A stretch of DNA of 42,161 bases from CAZVNZ01 sp964628515 (GTDB taxonomy: Bacteria > Bacillota > Clostridia > Christensenellales > Christensenellaceae), in contig CAZVNZ010000026.1 of NCBI GenBank assembly GCA_964628515.1, positions 1 through 42,161 on the forward strand, in the 5' to 3' direction. Shown here piece after piece: positions 8,059-17,426 of this stretch. A program made the translations under genes and the position numbers. How positions within the stretch are numbered: the stretch's first letter is position 1; each line of letters starts with the position of its first letter. Under the pieces are notes generated by a model. That model was not told the DNA's origin. It did not search any database and saw nothing but the letters and a program-made list of their open reading frames with translations.

Positions 8059-8547
8059 ATGAAAGTTGCTATTATTATGGGTTCTAAGAGTGATTTAGAT
8101 GCGGTTATGCCGGCGGTAAACACCCTAAAAGAATTTGGAGTGGAGTACGAGGTGCGTGTAATGTCCGCCCACAGAACACCACAAATTGCATGCGACTTTG
8201 CACAAAACGCAAAAGCAAACGGTTTTGGCGTTATTATTGCTGCGGCAGGTAAAGCGGCACATCTTGCAGGAGTAATTGCAGGGCATACAACCTTGCCTGT
8301 TGTGGGTATACCCATAAAATCATCAACAATGGACGGGTTAGACAGCTTGCTTTCCACCGTGCAAATGCCGGACGGAATACCTGTTGCCACCGTTGCCATT
8401 AACGGAGCTAAAAATGCGGCACTTTTAAGTATACAAATGTTGGCGCTTTATAGCGAAAAATTAGCGCTAAAATTACTTGAATATAAAGAAGAAATTAAAA
8501 AAGCGGTAGTAAAAGCGGACAGCGAAATAGAATCTATATGGAGGTAA
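8059..8547 (+). CDS. purE: N5-carboxyaminoimidazole ribonucleotide mutase PurE
   Basis: In de novo purine synthesis this enzyme makes 4-carboxy-5-aminoimidazole ribonucleotide. The protein has the class I PurE signature IIMGSKSDLDAVMPA at its N terminus, the SAHRTP catalytic-His loop and IIAAAGKAAHLAGVIAGHTTLPVVGIP. I start at the ATG at 8059 (162 residues), 4 nt after GGAGGT; an in-frame TTG 12 nt earlier overlaps that site and is not plausible. Its partner purK is not in the window. It is the first gene of the operon, with purC 3 nt after its stop. Confidence 0.96.
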   Translation: MKVAIIMGSKSDLDAVMPAVNTLKEFGVEYEVRVMSAHRTPQIACDFAQNAKANGFGVIIAAAGKAAHLAGVIAGHTTLPVVGIPIKSSTMDGLDSLLSTVQMPDGIPVATVAINGAKNAALLSIQMLALYSEKLALKLLEYKEEIKKAVVKADSEIESIWR

Positions 8548-8550
8548 CCA

Positions 8551-9258
8551 ATGAACAAACTTGAACAATTATACGAAGGCAAGGCAAAAAAGGTTTTTAA
8601 AACGGATAATGCAGATTATGTAATAGTGGATTACAAGGACGATGCAACCGCATTCAACGGGCTAAAAAAAGGCACTATTATAGGAAAAGGCGTAGTAAAC
8701 AACAAGGTTTCCAACCATATGTTTAAAATGTTAGAAAAAAAAGGAATACCCACGCATTATAAGGAGCAACTCTCGGACAGAGAAACCCTTGTAAAAAATG
8801 TTAGTATTGTGCCCGTAGAGGTAATTGTAAGAAATATTGCGGCAGGCAGTCTAACAAAAAAATACGGTATTAAAGAAGGCACAAAGCTAAAAACCACCGT
8901 GCTTGAATACTCCTATAAAAATGACGATTTAGGCGACCCTCTCATGAACGAGTATCACATATACGCAATGGGGCTTGCCACAAAAGAGGAAATGGAGAAA
9001 ATTGCGCAATACTCCCTAAAAGTAAACGAAATTATGAGCGAATATTTAAAGCAGTTTAACATTGAGTTAATAGACTTTAAATTGGAGTTTGGCAGATTTA
9101 AGGGCGATATTGTGCTTGCAGACGAAATTTCTCCCGATACATGCAGATTTTGGGATACAAAAACCGGCGAAAAGCTGGACAAAGACAGGTTTAGGCAAGA
9201 TTTAGGTAATGTGGAAGACGCCTACAACGAAATTCTAAGCAGATTAATGGGAGAATAA
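8551..9258 (+). CDS. purC: Phosphoribosylaminoimidazole-succinocarboxamide (SAICAR) synthase
   Basis: It joins aspartate to CAIR using ATP. The 235-residue length is typical of the bacterial monomeric-domain form. Signatures are LYEGKAKKVFKT (N-terminal nucleotide-binding loop), DYKDDATAFNG, VEVIVRNIAAGSL, and the family pattern IDFKLEFGRFKGDIVLADEISPD near residues 168-190. GGAGGT lies 6 nt before the ATG. It sits between purE and purF in a tightly packed purine operon. Confidence 0.97.
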   Translation: MNKLEQLYEGKAKKVFKTDNADYVIVDYKDDATAFNGLKKGTIIGKGVVNNKVSNHMFKMLEKKGIPTHYKEQLSDRETLVKNVSIVPVEVIVRNIAAGSLTKKYGIKEGTKLKTTVLEYSYKNDDLGDPLMNEYHIYAMGLATKEEMEKIAQYSLKVNEIMSEYLKQFNIELIDFKLEFGRFKGDIVLADEISPDTCRFWDTKTGEKLDKDRFRQDLGNVEDAYNEILSRLMGE

Positions 9259-9264
9259 CAATCC

Positions 9265-10710
9265 ATGTACTTTGATACTAATTACAATTACGAAAGAATT
9301 AAGCCAAAGGACGATGTAATGGCGGAGGAGTGCGGTGTTTTCGGTATTTATATGGAAGACAGGCAGTTTGACCCGGCAGAAGCCACATATATAGGGCTTT
9401 ATGCCCTTCAACACAGAGGGCAGGAGAGCGCAGGCATTGCGGTAACAGACGGCACCAAAATTAAAAGCTACAAAAATATGGGTTTGTGTGCAGAGGTTTT
9501 TAAGGATAATCTAAATAACCTACTTGGAGGGCATATAGGCATAGGGCATGTAAGATACTCCACTACGGGGGAAAGCCATGTGCAAAACTCTCAACCCTTG
9601 GTTATGACGTACAGAAGTGGGCAACTCGCCCTTGCTCACAATGGAAATTTAATAAATTCTTCCGCTCTTAGAGAAAAAATGGAGGAGGGTGGCACCACCT
9701 TTCAAACCACTTTAGATACGGAAATAATTGCAAACCTAATTGCAAAATACTCAAAACAGGGGCTAATTGAGGCAATTAAAAAAACTATGCTCTTTATTAA
9801 AGGCTCATATGCCCTAATCATCATGACTCAAAACGAGCTTATAGGCATTAGAGACCCACAAGGCATACGCCCTTTGGCTTTAGGTAAGCTGGAAAACAGC
9901 TATGCAATATCTTCTGAGTCTTGCGCCTTTGATGCGGTGGACGGAGAATATGTAAGAGACATCAGACCGGGCGAAATTGTGGTTATAAACAAAGACGGGC
10001 TAAAATCCTACCAAGCGCAATCCACATTACAAACGGCACTTTGCGTGTTTGAGTATGTGTATTTTGCACGGCCGGATTCGGATATTGACGGCATTAGTGT
10101 GTATCGCTCCAGAGAGCAAATGGGCATTAAATTGGCACAAGCATATCCCATAGAGGCAGACCTTGTGGGCGGAGTTCCAGATTCCGCTACTCCGGCGGCA
10201 ACAGGCTATGCCACGCAAAGCGGTATACCCTTTACTAAAGCCTTGGCAAAAAACAGATATGTAGGCAGAACCTTTATACAGCCCTCTCAAGCACTAAGGG
10301 ATAGAGCGGTAAAACTAAAGCTAAATGCTATGAAACGCAACGTTCACGGTAAAAAATTAATTTTAATTGATGATTCCATAGTACGAGGTACTACAAGCAA
10401 AAAGATTGTAGAAATGCTAAAGCTTGCAGGCGCAAGGGAGGTGCATATGCTTATAAGCTCTCCACCCGTAATTTGCCCTTGCTTTTTTGGTATAGATACC
10501 CCCTCTCACGAGCAATTAATAGGCTCTAAAAACTCTGTTGAGGAAATACGCAAAATAATTGGTGCAGATACCCTACATTATTTATCTATTGAAGATATGC
10601 TAAAAACGGTGGAGGGTGCAGGCTGTAACTTCTGTGTAGGTTGTTTTAACGGAAAATATCCCATAGATATTAAAGAGGCATTGGCAGAAACGGAAAAATT
10701 TGAATTATAA
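9265..10710 (+). CDS. purF: Amidophosphoribosyltransferase
   Basis: It catalyses the first committed step of purine synthesis: PRPP plus glutamine to phosphoribosylamine. Its catalytic N-terminal Cys is C23 in MAEECGVFGIY, so a 22-residue propeptide must be removed, as in the Bacillus-type enzyme. The Ntn-hydrolase glutaminase domain (LQHRGQESAGI, HVRYSTTGES, AHNGNLIN) is followed by the phosphoribosyltransferase domain with PRPP loop LILIDDSIVRGTTS. Cysteines at ALCVFEY, PVICPC and GCNFCVGC match the four ligands of the structural 4Fe-4S cluster of the Bacillus class. The start has only a modest GGGAG site 11 nt upstream. It is 481 residues long. Confidence 0.96.
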   Translation: MYFDTNYNYERIKPKDDVMAEECGVFGIYMEDRQFDPAEATYIGLYALQHRGQESAGIAVTDGTKIKSYKNMGLCAEVFKDNLNNLLGGHIGIGHVRYSTTGESHVQNSQPLVMTYRSGQLALAHNGNLINSSALREKMEEGGTTFQTTLDTEIIANLIAKYSKQGLIEAIKKTMLFIKGSYALIIMTQNELIGIRDPQGIRPLALGKLENSYAISSESCAFDAVDGEYVRDIRPGEIVVINKDGLKSYQAQSTLQTALCVFEYVYFARPDSDIDGISVYRSREQMGIKLAQAYPIEADLVGGVPDSATPAATGYATQSGIPFTKALAKNRYVGRTFIQPSQALRDRAVKLKLNAMKRNVHGKKLILIDDSIVRGTTSKKIVEMLKLAGAREVHMLISSPPVICPCFFGIDTPSHEQLIGSKNSVEEIRKIIGADTLHYLSIEDMLKTVEGAGCNFCVGCFNGKYPIDIKEALAETEKFEL

Positions 10711-10723
10711 CTTAGGAGAATGT

Positions 10724-11716
10724 ATGGAAGTTACATATAAGGATGCAGGTGTAGACGTAGAAAAGGGTTACGAAGCGGTTAAACTTATAAAAAAGTACGT
10801 GGCGGAAACTTACGACAATAACGTAATTTGCGATTTAGGCTCTTTTGGCGGAATGTACGATATAGGAAACGGAGATGTGCTTATTTCCGGTACAGACGGG
10901 GTGGGCACAAAGCTAAAAGCGGCATTTGCCCTAAATAAAAACGATACGGTAGGCATAGATTGCGTGGCAATGTGCGTAAACGATGTAATTTGTCACGGCG
11001 CACGCCCTTTGTTTTTCTTAGATTATATTGCAACGGGCGAGCTTATACCAACTACGGTTGCAGAAATTGTAAAGGGTATAGCACAAGGGTGCAAGCAAGC
11101 CTCTTGCGCCATAATAGGCGGAGAAACAGCGGAAATGCCCGGTTTTTATCCAAAAGGGGAGTACGATTTGGCAGGCTTTTGTGTGGGCATGGTAAAAAAG
11201 GACGATATTATAAACGGCAGTACCATTACGCAAGGGCAAAGTGTAATAGGCATAGCCTCCTCTGGCATACATTCTAACGGTTTTTCGCTGGTAAGAAAAC
11301 TGTATCCTATGGATAGCAGTTTAAAAGGCGAGGTTGGAGAAATGCTTTTAACACCCACAAAAATATATGTAAAATCTATACTAAGTTTAATTAAGCAGGT
11401 AAAGGTTTATGGAATTGCCCACATTACAGGGGGCGGTTTTTACGAAAATATACCTCGAATACTGCCTAAAAATGTAAATGCGGAAATTAGTATTAATTCC
11501 TACGAAAAACTGCCCGTATTTGAAAAAATAGTAAAGGACGCTAATTTAAGCGAAAAACAAGCATACAATACCTTTAATATGGGTATTGGCATGGTGGTGG
11601 TTGTGGATAAAAAGGACGAAGAAAAAACAATGGAAGTGCTTAATGCAAATGGCGAAAAAGCGTATGTAATAGGCAAAACGATTGCAGGCAACGGAGAAAT
11701 ACTGTTATGCAAGTAA
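10724..11716 (+). CDS. purM: Phosphoribosylformylglycinamidine cyclo-ligase (AIR synthetase)
   Basis: It forms aminoimidazole ribonucleotide from FGAM and ATP. The 330-residue protein has GDVLISGTDGVGTKLKAAF, the conserved MCVNDVICHGARPLFFLDYIATG and IIGGETAEMPGFY, plus the C-terminal AHITGGGFYENIPRILP. The start is ATG at 10724, 5 nt after AGGAG; a longer reading from 10700 would overlap purF and lacks a ribosome binding site. It overlaps purN by 10 nt. Confidence 0.96.
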   Translation: MEVTYKDAGVDVEKGYEAVKLIKKYVAETYDNNVICDLGSFGGMYDIGNGDVLISGTDGVGTKLKAAFALNKNDTVGIDCVAMCVNDVICHGARPLFFLDYIATGELIPTTVAEIVKGIAQGCKQASCAIIGGETAEMPGFYPKGEYDLAGFCVGMVKKDDIINGSTITQGQSVIGIASSGIHSNGFSLVRKLYPMDSSLKGEVGEMLLTPTKIYVKSILSLIKQVKVYGIAHITGGGFYENIPRILPKNVNAEISINSYEKLPVFEKIVKDANLSEKQAYNTFNMGIGMVVVVDKKDEEKTMEVLNANGEKAYVIGKTIAGNGEILLCK

Positions 11717-12336
11717 AAAAGTTTGCGGTACTTGTATCGGGTGGCGGTACAGACTTACAAGCAATTATAGACGGCATAAAAACAGGCATAATTAAAAACG
11801 GAGAAATTTCTTTGGTGCTTGGAAGTAAAGAGGACATCTTTGCACTAAATCGGGCGCAAAAGGAAAATATTAAAACAGCGGTGGTAAAACGTAAAGATTT
11901 CTCCGATTTGGCGGAGTTTGACACTAAAATTTTAGAGACGCTAAAAGCGCACAATGCAGATTTTGTGGTGCTTGCAGGGTACTTAAATATTATTGGCAAA
12001 CAAACAATTTCTGCATATGAAAATAAAATAATAAATATACATCCGGCGCTTATACCCAGCTTTTGCGGTATGGGCTACTACGGAAGTAAAGTACACGAAG
12101 CGGTGTACAAAAGCGGTGTAAGGGTAAGCGGATGCACGGTGCATTTTGTGGACGAGGGTGCAGATACAGGACTTATTATTGCACAAAAAACGGTGGAAGT
12201 GTTGTTTGAGGATACTCCCGAGACAATAGCAAAAAAGGTACTTAAGGAGGAGCACAAGCTACTACCTGAAATAGTTGGAAAAATGGCGGAAGATAAAATA
12301 AAAATCATAGATAACAGAGTATTTATAGAGGAGTAA
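11707..12336 (+). CDS. purN: Phosphoribosylglycinamide formyltransferase
   Basis: It transfers the formyl group from 10-formyl-tetrahydrofolate to GAR. The N-terminal GAR-binding loop is VLVSGGGTDLQAII (family form SGxGTNLQA; Asp replaces the usual Asn). The catalytic Asn and His are in INIHPALIPSF and the catalytic Asp in HFVDEGADTGLIIAQ. The stretch CGMGYYGSKVHEAV is the variant common in clostridia. It is 209 residues long. The start codon lies inside the end of purM, so translation is coupled. Confidence 0.95.
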   Translation: MQVKKFAVLVSGGGTDLQAIIDGIKTGIIKNGEISLVLGSKEDIFALNRAQKENIKTAVVKRKDFSDLAEFDTKILETLKAHNADFVVLAGYLNIIGKQTISAYENKIINIHPALIPSFCGMGYYGSKVHEAVYKSGVRVSGCTVHFVDEGADTGLIIAQKTVEVLFEDTPETIAKKVLKEEHKLLPEIVGKMAEDKIKIIDNRVFIEE

Positions 12337-12340
12337 AATA

Positions 12341-13879
12341 ATGAAAAAAAGAGCTTTTATAAGTGTATTTGATAAAACGGGTGTAGTGGATTTTGCAAAG
12401 GCATTAACGCAAGAAGGCTACGAGATTTTATCTACGGGGGGAACGCAAAAAGCATTAGAGGATGCAAACATCCCTGTAATTAACGTAACAGATATTACAG
12501 GCTTTAAAGAGTGTTTGGACGGCAGAGTAAAAACACTTCACCCAAACATCCACGCAGGCATACTTGCCATGAGAAGCAATCCCGAGCATATGAAGCAACT
12601 GACAGACCTTAATATAAATACAATAGATATTGTTGCGGTTAATTTATATCCCTTTAAGGCAACCGTTGCCAAAAAAGATGTAACCTTAGAGGAGGCAATA
12701 GAAAATATAGATATAGGTGGCCCCACTATGCTAAGAGCAGCCGCTAAAAACTGGCAAGATGTAGCGGTAATTTGCGATTTTGAGGACTACACAAAAGTAA
12801 TAGAGGAAATAAAACAAGGGGAGATAAGCAAAAAAACCAAATTCGACCTTGCCGTTAAGGTTTTCGAAAACACGGCGGCATACGACAGTCTTATCTTCCA
12901 ATATTTATATAAACAAACGGATAATAAAGAACTGCCAAGCAAGCTAACCATAACCTTCGAGAAACAGCAAAGTATGAGATACGGAGAAAATCCCCATCAA
13001 AGTGCGGCATTTTATAAAGAGCCTCTTGCAGTGGAGGGTAGCTTAACCAATGCGGAGCAGTTAAACGGTAAGGAATTATCCTACAATAATATTAATGATG
13101 CAGAGGGTGCGCTGGAGTTAATAAGGGAGTACAAGGAAATTACGGTGGTGGCGGTAAAACACGCAAACCCCTGTGGAGTAGGGTGCGGAGGCAGTTTGCT
13201 TGAAGCCTACAACAAAGCCTATGATTGCGACCCTGTATCTATTTTTGGCGGTATTGTGGCATGCAACGTGCAAGTAGACGAGGAAACGGCAAAAGAGATG
13301 ATTAAAACCTTCTTAGAAATTGTAATTGCCCCCTCCTATTCTGCGGAAGCCTTAGAGGTGCTTAAAACCAAAAAGAATTTGCGTGTACTGGAGCTAAAAG
13401 AGCTGGAAAGCAACATATTTATAAGAGCCTACGACTTTAAACGTGTTTTAGGCGGTTTGCTGGTGCAGGATTACAACACCTGTGTGTATAAAGATTACTT
13501 TAAAGTGGTAACAAAAAAAGCACCCACAGACGAGCAAATAAAGGATTTGGAGTTTGCCTTTAAAACTGTTAAGCATGTAAAATCTAACGGCATAGTAGTG
13601 GCAAAAAACCAAGCAACCACAGGTATTGGGCCTGGGCAGGTAAACAGAATTTGGGCAACGGAAATGGCACTTGAGCGCAGTGGCGAAAAAGCAAAGGGTG
13701 CGGTGTTAGCCTCGGATGCTTTCTTCCCCTTTGATGATTGCGTAGAAGCGGCGGCAAAGGCTGGTATTACCGCAATAATTCAACCGGGTGGGTCTGTAAG
13801 AGACGAGGACTCCATAAAAAAATGCGACGAATACGGCATAGCTATGGTATTTACGGATACAAGACACTTTAAACACTAA
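12341..13879 (+). CDS. purH: Bifunctional AICAR formyltransferase / IMP cyclohydrolase
   Basis: It catalyses the last two steps to IMP. The N-terminal IMP cyclohydrolase (MGS-like) domain begins RAFISVFDKTGVVDFA and has STGGTQKAL and DGRVKTLHPNIHAGIL. The C-terminal formyltransferase domain shows MRYGENPHQSAAFY, the catalytic Lys-His of VKHANPCGVG, and VKSNGIVVAKN. The full length of 512 residues is normal. AGGAG lies 8 nt before the ATG, and purD follows 13 nt after the stop. Confidence 0.97.
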   Translation: MKKRAFISVFDKTGVVDFAKALTQEGYEILSTGGTQKALEDANIPVINVTDITGFKECLDGRVKTLHPNIHAGILAMRSNPEHMKQLTDLNINTIDIVAVNLYPFKATVAKKDVTLEEAIENIDIGGPTMLRAAAKNWQDVAVICDFEDYTKVIEEIKQGEISKKTKFDLAVKVFENTAAYDSLIFQYLYKQTDNKELPSKLTITFEKQQSMRYGENPHQSAAFYKEPLAVEGSLTNAEQLNGKELSYNNINDAEGALELIREYKEITVVAVKHANPCGVGCGGSLLEAYNKAYDCDPVSIFGGIVACNVQVDEETAKEMIKTFLEIVIAPSYSAEALEVLKTKKNLRVLELKELESNIFIRAYDFKRVLGGLLVQDYNTCVYKDYFKVVTKKAPTDEQIKDLEFAFKTVKHVKSNGIVVAKNQATTGIGPGQVNRIWATEMALERSGEKAKGAVLASDAFFPFDDCVEAAAKAGITAIIQPGGSVRDEDSIKKCDEYGIAMVFTDTRHFKH

Positions 13880-13892
13880 AAGGAGTTTATTA

Positions 13893-15143
13893 ATGAGAAA
13901 AATACTTGTTGTAGGCTCGGGTGGCAGAGAGCACGCACTTATTTGGAAATTGCTTAAAGGGGACAGCTCCCTAAAAATATATGCCTGCCCCGGAAACGGC
14001 GGAATTTCCGAAATTGCGGAGTGTGTTAATATTAAGAGTGATGATGTTTTAGGTGTAGTTAAGTTTGCTACGGATAGCAATATAGATTTAGTAATTGTAA
14101 CTCCCGACGATCCACTTGCCTTAGGCATGGTAGATGCCTTAGAAAAAGCGGGTATCAGAGCCTTTGGACCTTCAAAAGAGGGGGCAAAAATAGAGTGGTC
14201 AAAATCCTACTCTAAATGGTTGATGAAGAAATACCAAATACCCACAGCGGACTTTTTTGTGTTTGACGATGCCATTAAAGCTAAAATTTATCTTGAAGAT
14301 GCAAGCTATCCCCTTGTGGTAAAGGCGGACGGTTTAGCCTTAGGCAAAGGGGTTATTATCTGCAACACCAAAGAAGAAGGCAAAAAAGCAATAGACGATA
14401 TTATGATAGACAAAAAGTTTGCGGATGCCGGCAAATGCGTTGTTGTAGAAGAATTTATAAGCGGACCCGAGGTTTCCGTGCTAGCATTTTGCGACGGCAA
14501 AACAGTTTTGCCCATGCTAAGCGCACAGGACCATAAAAGAGCAAAGGACAAGGACGAAGGGCTAAACACAGGGGGAATGGGTACATTTAGCCCCTCTCCT
14601 AAATACACAAAAGAAATTGCAGAGTTTTGCGAAAAGGAGATTTTTAACAAAACCCTGCAAGCATTAAACAGCGAAGGTGTGCTGTTTAAAGGGATTATAT
14701 TTTTCGGACTGATGCTAACAAACAGCGGTGTTAAGGTGTTGGAATACAACGCAAGATTGGGAGACCCTGAAACACAGGTGGTGTTGCCATTGCTAAAAAA
14801 TAACCTTATAGAAATAATAGATGCCTGCATAGACCAAAAACTTAGCGAAATTACACTAAATTGGGAGGATAAATCCGCCGTGTGCGTTGTAATGGCGTCG
14901 GGTGGCTATCCGGAAAAATACCAAACGGGTTATGAAATTACAGGGTTGGACGCAGTTTGCGATGCCATTGTTTTTCACGCAGGCACAAAAAAAGAGGGTA
15001 CTTTTACCACAAACGGTGGCAGAGTTCTTGGAGTAACCGCAGTAGGTACGGACATCAACGAGGCACGAGAAAAAGCCTATAAAAACGTGGAAAAAATAGC
15101 CTTCGAGGGTGCGCATCACAGAAAAGATATCGGCTTAAAATAA
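13893..15143 (+). CDS. purD: Phosphoribosylamine-glycine ligase (GAR synthetase)
   Basis: This ATP-grasp enzyme joins glycine to phosphoribosylamine. GSGGREHALIWKL is the N-terminal signature, followed by VVTPDDPLALGMVD, the ATP-grasp loop VVKADGLALGKGVIIC, GLNTGGMGTFSP and the metal-binding LEYNARLGDPETQVVLP. It is 416 residues long with an AAGGAG site. It is the last gene of the purine operon and ends 18 nt before the convergent polyphosphate kinase gene; no obvious terminator separates them. Confidence 0.96.
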   Translation: MRKILVVGSGGREHALIWKLLKGDSSLKIYACPGNGGISEIAECVNIKSDDVLGVVKFATDSNIDLVIVTPDDPLALGMVDALEKAGIRAFGPSKEGAKIEWSKSYSKWLMKKYQIPTADFFVFDDAIKAKIYLEDASYPLVVKADGLALGKGVIICNTKEEGKKAIDDIMIDKKFADAGKCVVVEEFISGPEVSVLAFCDGKTVLPMLSAQDHKRAKDKDEGLNTGGMGTFSPSPKYTKEIAEFCEKEIFNKTLQALNSEGVLFKGIIFFGLMLTNSGVKVLEYNARLGDPETQVVLPLLKNNLIEIIDACIDQKLSEITLNWEDKSAVCVVMASGGYPEKYQTGYEITGLDAVCDAIVFHAGTKKEGTFTTNGGRVLGVTAVGTDINEAREKAYKNVEKIAFEGAHHRKDIGLK

Positions 15144-15161
15144 CAACAAATACAAACTTTA

Positions 15162-17249
15162 TTACAGCTTGCAATCTATGGGAGGTGGCTCTTTACCTGC
15201 ATCAATATATGCCTGTTTGTATAATTCCAACTGGCTGTCTATTGCAGGTAGTGTAATATCTAATTTTTGATAGTTGCCGCCCCCTACTTGATGGCGAGCT
15301 TTTAAATTATCCGTTAAAATTAAATCTATAATGGATTGCAAACGCATTTTAATATCTTCGTCAAATACGGGTATGGCAACCTCCACACGACGCACGGTGT
15401 TTCTGGACATAAAATCCGCAGAGGATAAATAAATTTGCTTGCGCTTACCGCATCCAAAAATATAAATACGGGAATGCTCCAAAAACCGCCCCACAATGCT
15501 TGTAATCTTTATATTGCGGGTACGACCGGTACTTTCTGTGGTAAGACAGCAAATACCACGTATTATCATTTGTATTTCCACACCGGCGTCCGAGGCTTCA
15601 ATTAATTTATTTATAATATCTAAATCGTTTAGAGAGTTTACTTTAAAAATTAGGCTTGCTTTTTTGCCGTTTTTGGCAAACTTAATTTCTCTGTCTATTA
15701 AATTAAGTACAGCCGGCTTTAAAGTAAGGGGGGATACAAGTAGTATATCCGATTGCTCCACCAAAGAGCCCATACTTAAATTTTTAAAAATATCAAGGGC
15801 ATTTAGTCCAATATCGTGATTTGCCGTAATTAACGCTAAATCAGTATATATTTTGGAGGTAAATTCGTTATAATTTCCTGTGCCTACCTGTGTTATAAAA
15901 CGAATTTCGTTCTCGTGCTTTAAGGTTATTAACAGTAATTTAGAATGCACCTTGTAGTTTTCTATACCGTACATTATGGAGATGCCGGCATCCTGCATAC
16001 GCTTAGACCAATCTATGTTGTTTTCTTCGTCAAACCTTGCCCTAAGCTCCACTACCACCACAACTTCTATTCCGTTTTCTGCGGCGGCAATTAATGCTTC
16101 AATAACCTTAGAGTGTGGGGCAACTCTGTATAGGGTAATTCTAATGGTAATTACATCCTTTGTGTGCGCCGCCTCGTTTAGTAGATTTATAAAGGTTTGC
16201 ATAGACTCGTAGGGGTAGTGCAAAAGTAAATCCTTTTCCATAATTTGGGGTATTATCCGCTCAAACCGTGCCACATATTTAGAGCGTTGGGGTTGCAGGG
16301 GCATATAAAATAAATGGTTGTACTCCTCCGTTTTTAGTAAGTCTCTTAAATCTCCGGCAAAAGACATTACTACAGGCGTTTCGTTATAATAAACTTGGGA
16401 GTTGTCTATTTTTAAGTGTTTGTTTAAAGTTTTTACAAGCTCTTGACTGGTACAATCAATTAAATCCAACTTAATGGCTTCAAGCTTTTTGCGCTTTTTG
16501 CACATTATTTCCATAATATCTCGGTAAGACATATCGTAATCAAAAAAAGCCTCGTCCGCATCAATATCCGCATTTCTGGTTATGGAAAAAATGGCTTTTG
16601 CCATAACTTTATGTTTTGGAAAAACTTTAGGTGTAAAATGCACAATTAAATCTTCCGCTAAAGCAAATTTTACATTTTTGCTTGGGAGCACAAGGAGTTT
16701 TTCAAAATAACCCTTTGCCGGTATAATACCGAGCTTAACAGAGTCGTTTTTGGTTTTAAGTAAAACGGCAATGTATACCGTGTTAGATTGCAAAAAGGGA
16801 AAGGGGTGTTGCTTGTCTATAATATGGGGGGAAAGCAAGGGCAGGATATTTCGTGCAAAATACCGCTCTAAAAACCGTTCGTCGTAGTTGGAAATATCGT
16901 TTATTTGCTTATAAAAAATGCCGTGTTCCGCTAAAATTGCAAATACATTTGCCAAAACCACGTTTTTACGCACTGTAAGTTTTTTAATTTCTTTTTGTAT
17001 AAGCTTAATTTGCTCGGCGGTTGTAAGTCCGGATTTTTCGTCTATTTCGTCCTTTTTTAGTAGCATACGGTCGTAAAGACTGCCTAAACGCACGCTAACA
17101 AATTCGTTTAAATTGCTTTGAAAAATAGACACAAAGGAAAATCGCTCCATTATAGGATTGCACTTATCCTCCGCTTCTTCCAAAACACGCTCGTTAAATT
17201 TAAGCCAACTTAAATCTCTGTTTACTAAATGTTTGTATCGGTTTACCAT
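15162..17249 (-). CDS. ppk1: Polyphosphate kinase 1
   Basis: It reversibly polymerises the gamma phosphate of ATP into polyphosphate at the membrane or nucleoid. The 695-residue protein has the N, H, C1 and C2 domain order: NRDLSWLKFNERVLEEA at the N terminus, YKVHSKLLLI with the phosphorylated His at residue 435, GTGNYNEFTSKIYTDLALIT, MIRGICCL, FLEHSRIYIF and LSSADFMSRN. The residue matching the second important histidine of the E. coli enzyme (His454) is Gln454 here (codon CAG); the spacing from His435 is identical, so the alignment is secure. I start at ATG 17249, where GTGGAGT supplies the ribosome binding site; an in-frame GTG at 17261 overlaps that site. It is convergent with purD. Confidence 0.93.
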   Translation of the reverse strand: MVNRYKHLVNRDLSWLKFNERVLEEAEDKCNPIMERFSFVSIFQSNLNEFVSVRLGSLYDRMLLKKDEIDEKSGLTTAEQIKLIQKEIKKLTVRKNVVLANVFAILAEHGIFYKQINDISNYDERFLERYFARNILPLLSPHIIDKQHPFPFLQSNTVYIAVLLKTKNDSVKLGIIPAKGYFEKLLVLPSKNVKFALAEDLIVHFTPKVFPKHKVMAKAIFSITRNADIDADEAFFDYDMSYRDIMEIMCKKRKKLEAIKLDLIDCTSQELVKTLNKHLKIDNSQVYYNETPVVMSFAGDLRDLLKTEEYNHLFYMPLQPQRSKYVARFERIIPQIMEKDLLLHYPYESMQTFINLLNEAAHTKDVITIRITLYRVAPHSKVIEALIAAAENGIEVVVVVELRARFDEENNIDWSKRMQDAGISIMYGIENYKVHSKLLLITLKHENEIRFITQVGTGNYNEFTSKIYTDLALITANHDIGLNALDIFKNLSMGSLVEQSDILLVSPLTLKPAVLNLIDREIKFAKNGKKASLIFKVNSLNDLDIINKLIEASDAGVEIQMIIRGICCLTTESTGRTRNIKITSIVGRFLEHSRIYIFGCGKRKQIYLSSADFMSRNTVRRVEVAIPVFDEDIKMRLQSIIDLILTDNLKARHQVGGGNYQKLDITLPAIDSQLELYKQAYIDAGKEPPPIDCKL

Positions 17250-17426
17250 ATTAGACTCCACAAAAACTTATTTCCTGTTTATATATTAGTATAATACAAT
17301 TTGCATAACTTTAAAATAGTAAATATTTAATTTTTTATATTAATTTTAATATGTACTATTTGAAAATTTTGTACTATAATTAAACTATATTGTTATTAAG
17401 TTAAAATATATTAAAAGGAGTAGTGT

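Noticed and set aside
14306..14830. 174-residue minus-strand frame inside purD
   Set aside because: It mirrors the purD coding frame, has no ribosome binding site and no recognisable domain.
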